DNA of 64,000 nucleotides from Formicarius rufipectus. Its lineage: Eukaryota > Chordata > Aves > Passeriformes > Formicariidae. Where the stretch lies: NCBI GenBank assembly GCA_013399695.1, contig VXAU01003525.1, positions 164,684 through 228,683 on the forward strand. The letters run 5' to 3'. This document shows, piece by piece, positions 63,311 through 64,000 of this stretch; within the stretch, counting starts at the first letter, position 1, and each line of letters begins with the position of its first letter. The position numbers and the translations under genes were made by a program. The notes under the pieces were generated by a model, which was not told where the DNA came from, searched no databases, and saw only the letters and a list, made by a program, of their open reading frames with translations.

Positions 63311-64000
63311 GGAAGGCACTCTGCACTCGTCTGACAGTGCAGACAGTGCATTGGAACTCCCTACTGCCACGCAGGGAAACCTTGTTCAGTGAATTGAGCT
63401 TCCCAGTGTTCTGAATTTAGATATTTCCTGAGTGATGACAGCTTCAGACTGGAGACTCCCAGCAGCAAGAAAGTAGAGCCAGTAAAAAGGTGGGAACACA
63501 CAGTAGTTTATCACTGTGCAGGAGGAAAGTGTCCCTCCACATAATGGAGGTTGTCATGTTTCAGGAAGACTCCTCATTTAAGTAAGTTAAAGTTTGTTGT
63601 TCATAATCTGGATGAAGTCCAGGTGTTGCAGAGGGCCAAACCACCACCTCCTTCCGGGACCACCCTTCGTGGTGTAGGTGCTGAGCACACAGAGGGGTCC
63701 TGAGGGCCACAAAAGCTCAGCAGGTGCCACTCTGATCTCCACTCCCAAGACAGGGCACTAGCTGGCTGCCAAACTGTACGTGGTGATTTCAGCATGGACA
63801 TCTCATCAGCTGCTCAGATGAGGCCTTCTGACTCATTTCCACTGAGAATCTAGATGATAGTGTGGTTTGAATTAGCCATGGGCTAAAGCCAAAACCCTGG
63901 ATCTGAACTTCCTCAGATTTTGGGAAGATTCCAGTCTGGATCTGAGCTTAGCACATGGCTTTCAGTTACCAAAAGATTGGAGCCAAACCCCTGGATCAGA
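63311..64000. other. Unique non-coding DNA with a degenerate repeat at the edge
   Basis: No gene is supported. The last 120 bases contain related words: AGCCAAAACCCTGGATCTGA at 63887-63906, CTGGATCTGAG at 63936-63946 and AGCCAAACCCCTGGATCAGA at 63981-64000. The window cuts this pattern, so its full extent is unknown. Confidence 0.5.

Overview
The window reads as non-coding nuclear DNA from a bird, most likely a songbird. The evidence is a set of 5'-truncated CR1 LINE fragments (18255-18340, 45055-45258, 45801-45940, 63236-63310). Each keeps a recognisable avian CR1 3' end: the 'cccttccaacc' block, followed by an 'attctgtgattct'-type terminus. The wording of the 45 kb copies resembles songbird CR1 copies, but that order-level call is from memory of the family and was not tested. 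CpG is sparse apart from two tiny clusters, and the DNA is moderately AT-rich with common vertebrate microsatellites. There is no bacterial, phage or plasmid architecture: no operons, ribosome binding sites, tRNA or rRNA genes, or CRISPR.

No intact protein-coding gene can be supported. All open frames are short (the longest is 194 codons), overlap one another on both strands, and show no recognised domain. The best candidate for once-coding sequence is a minus-strand stretch at 45943-46230. It has an acceptor-like pyrimidine-AG at its 5' edge and a peptide-like open frame that may have been frameshifted, and a CR1 insertion abuts its 3' side. I cannot name it and rate it weakly.

Layout: 1-18.2 kb is unique sequence with a TAATTA cluster near 4.1 kb, a polypyrimidine tract at 4.8 kb, T-rich tracts at 10.1 and 10.6 kb, an AT-rich block at 11.4-11.8 kb and a (CA)17 array at 16.2 kb. 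18.2-45 kb holds one CR1 terminus, a long GATA array at 26.1 kb and several inverted repeats. 45-48.4 kb is the busiest part: two CR1 copies in inverted orientation, the possible decayed coding fragment, two slippage-type tandem duplications and a poly-A/GAA tract. 48.4-64 kb is unique DNA with a 21-bp dispersed direct repeat, a CpG-dense patch at 55.3 kb, a CCCAT pentanucleotide array at 60.1 kb, a canonical G-quadruplex motif at 62.56 kb and a final CR1 piece at 63.2 kb.

The window is probably an intron or intergenic desert. If it has function, this is most likely cis-regulatory, and the best places to look are the homeodomain-motif clusters and palindromes listed below. No clear new biological system is visible.
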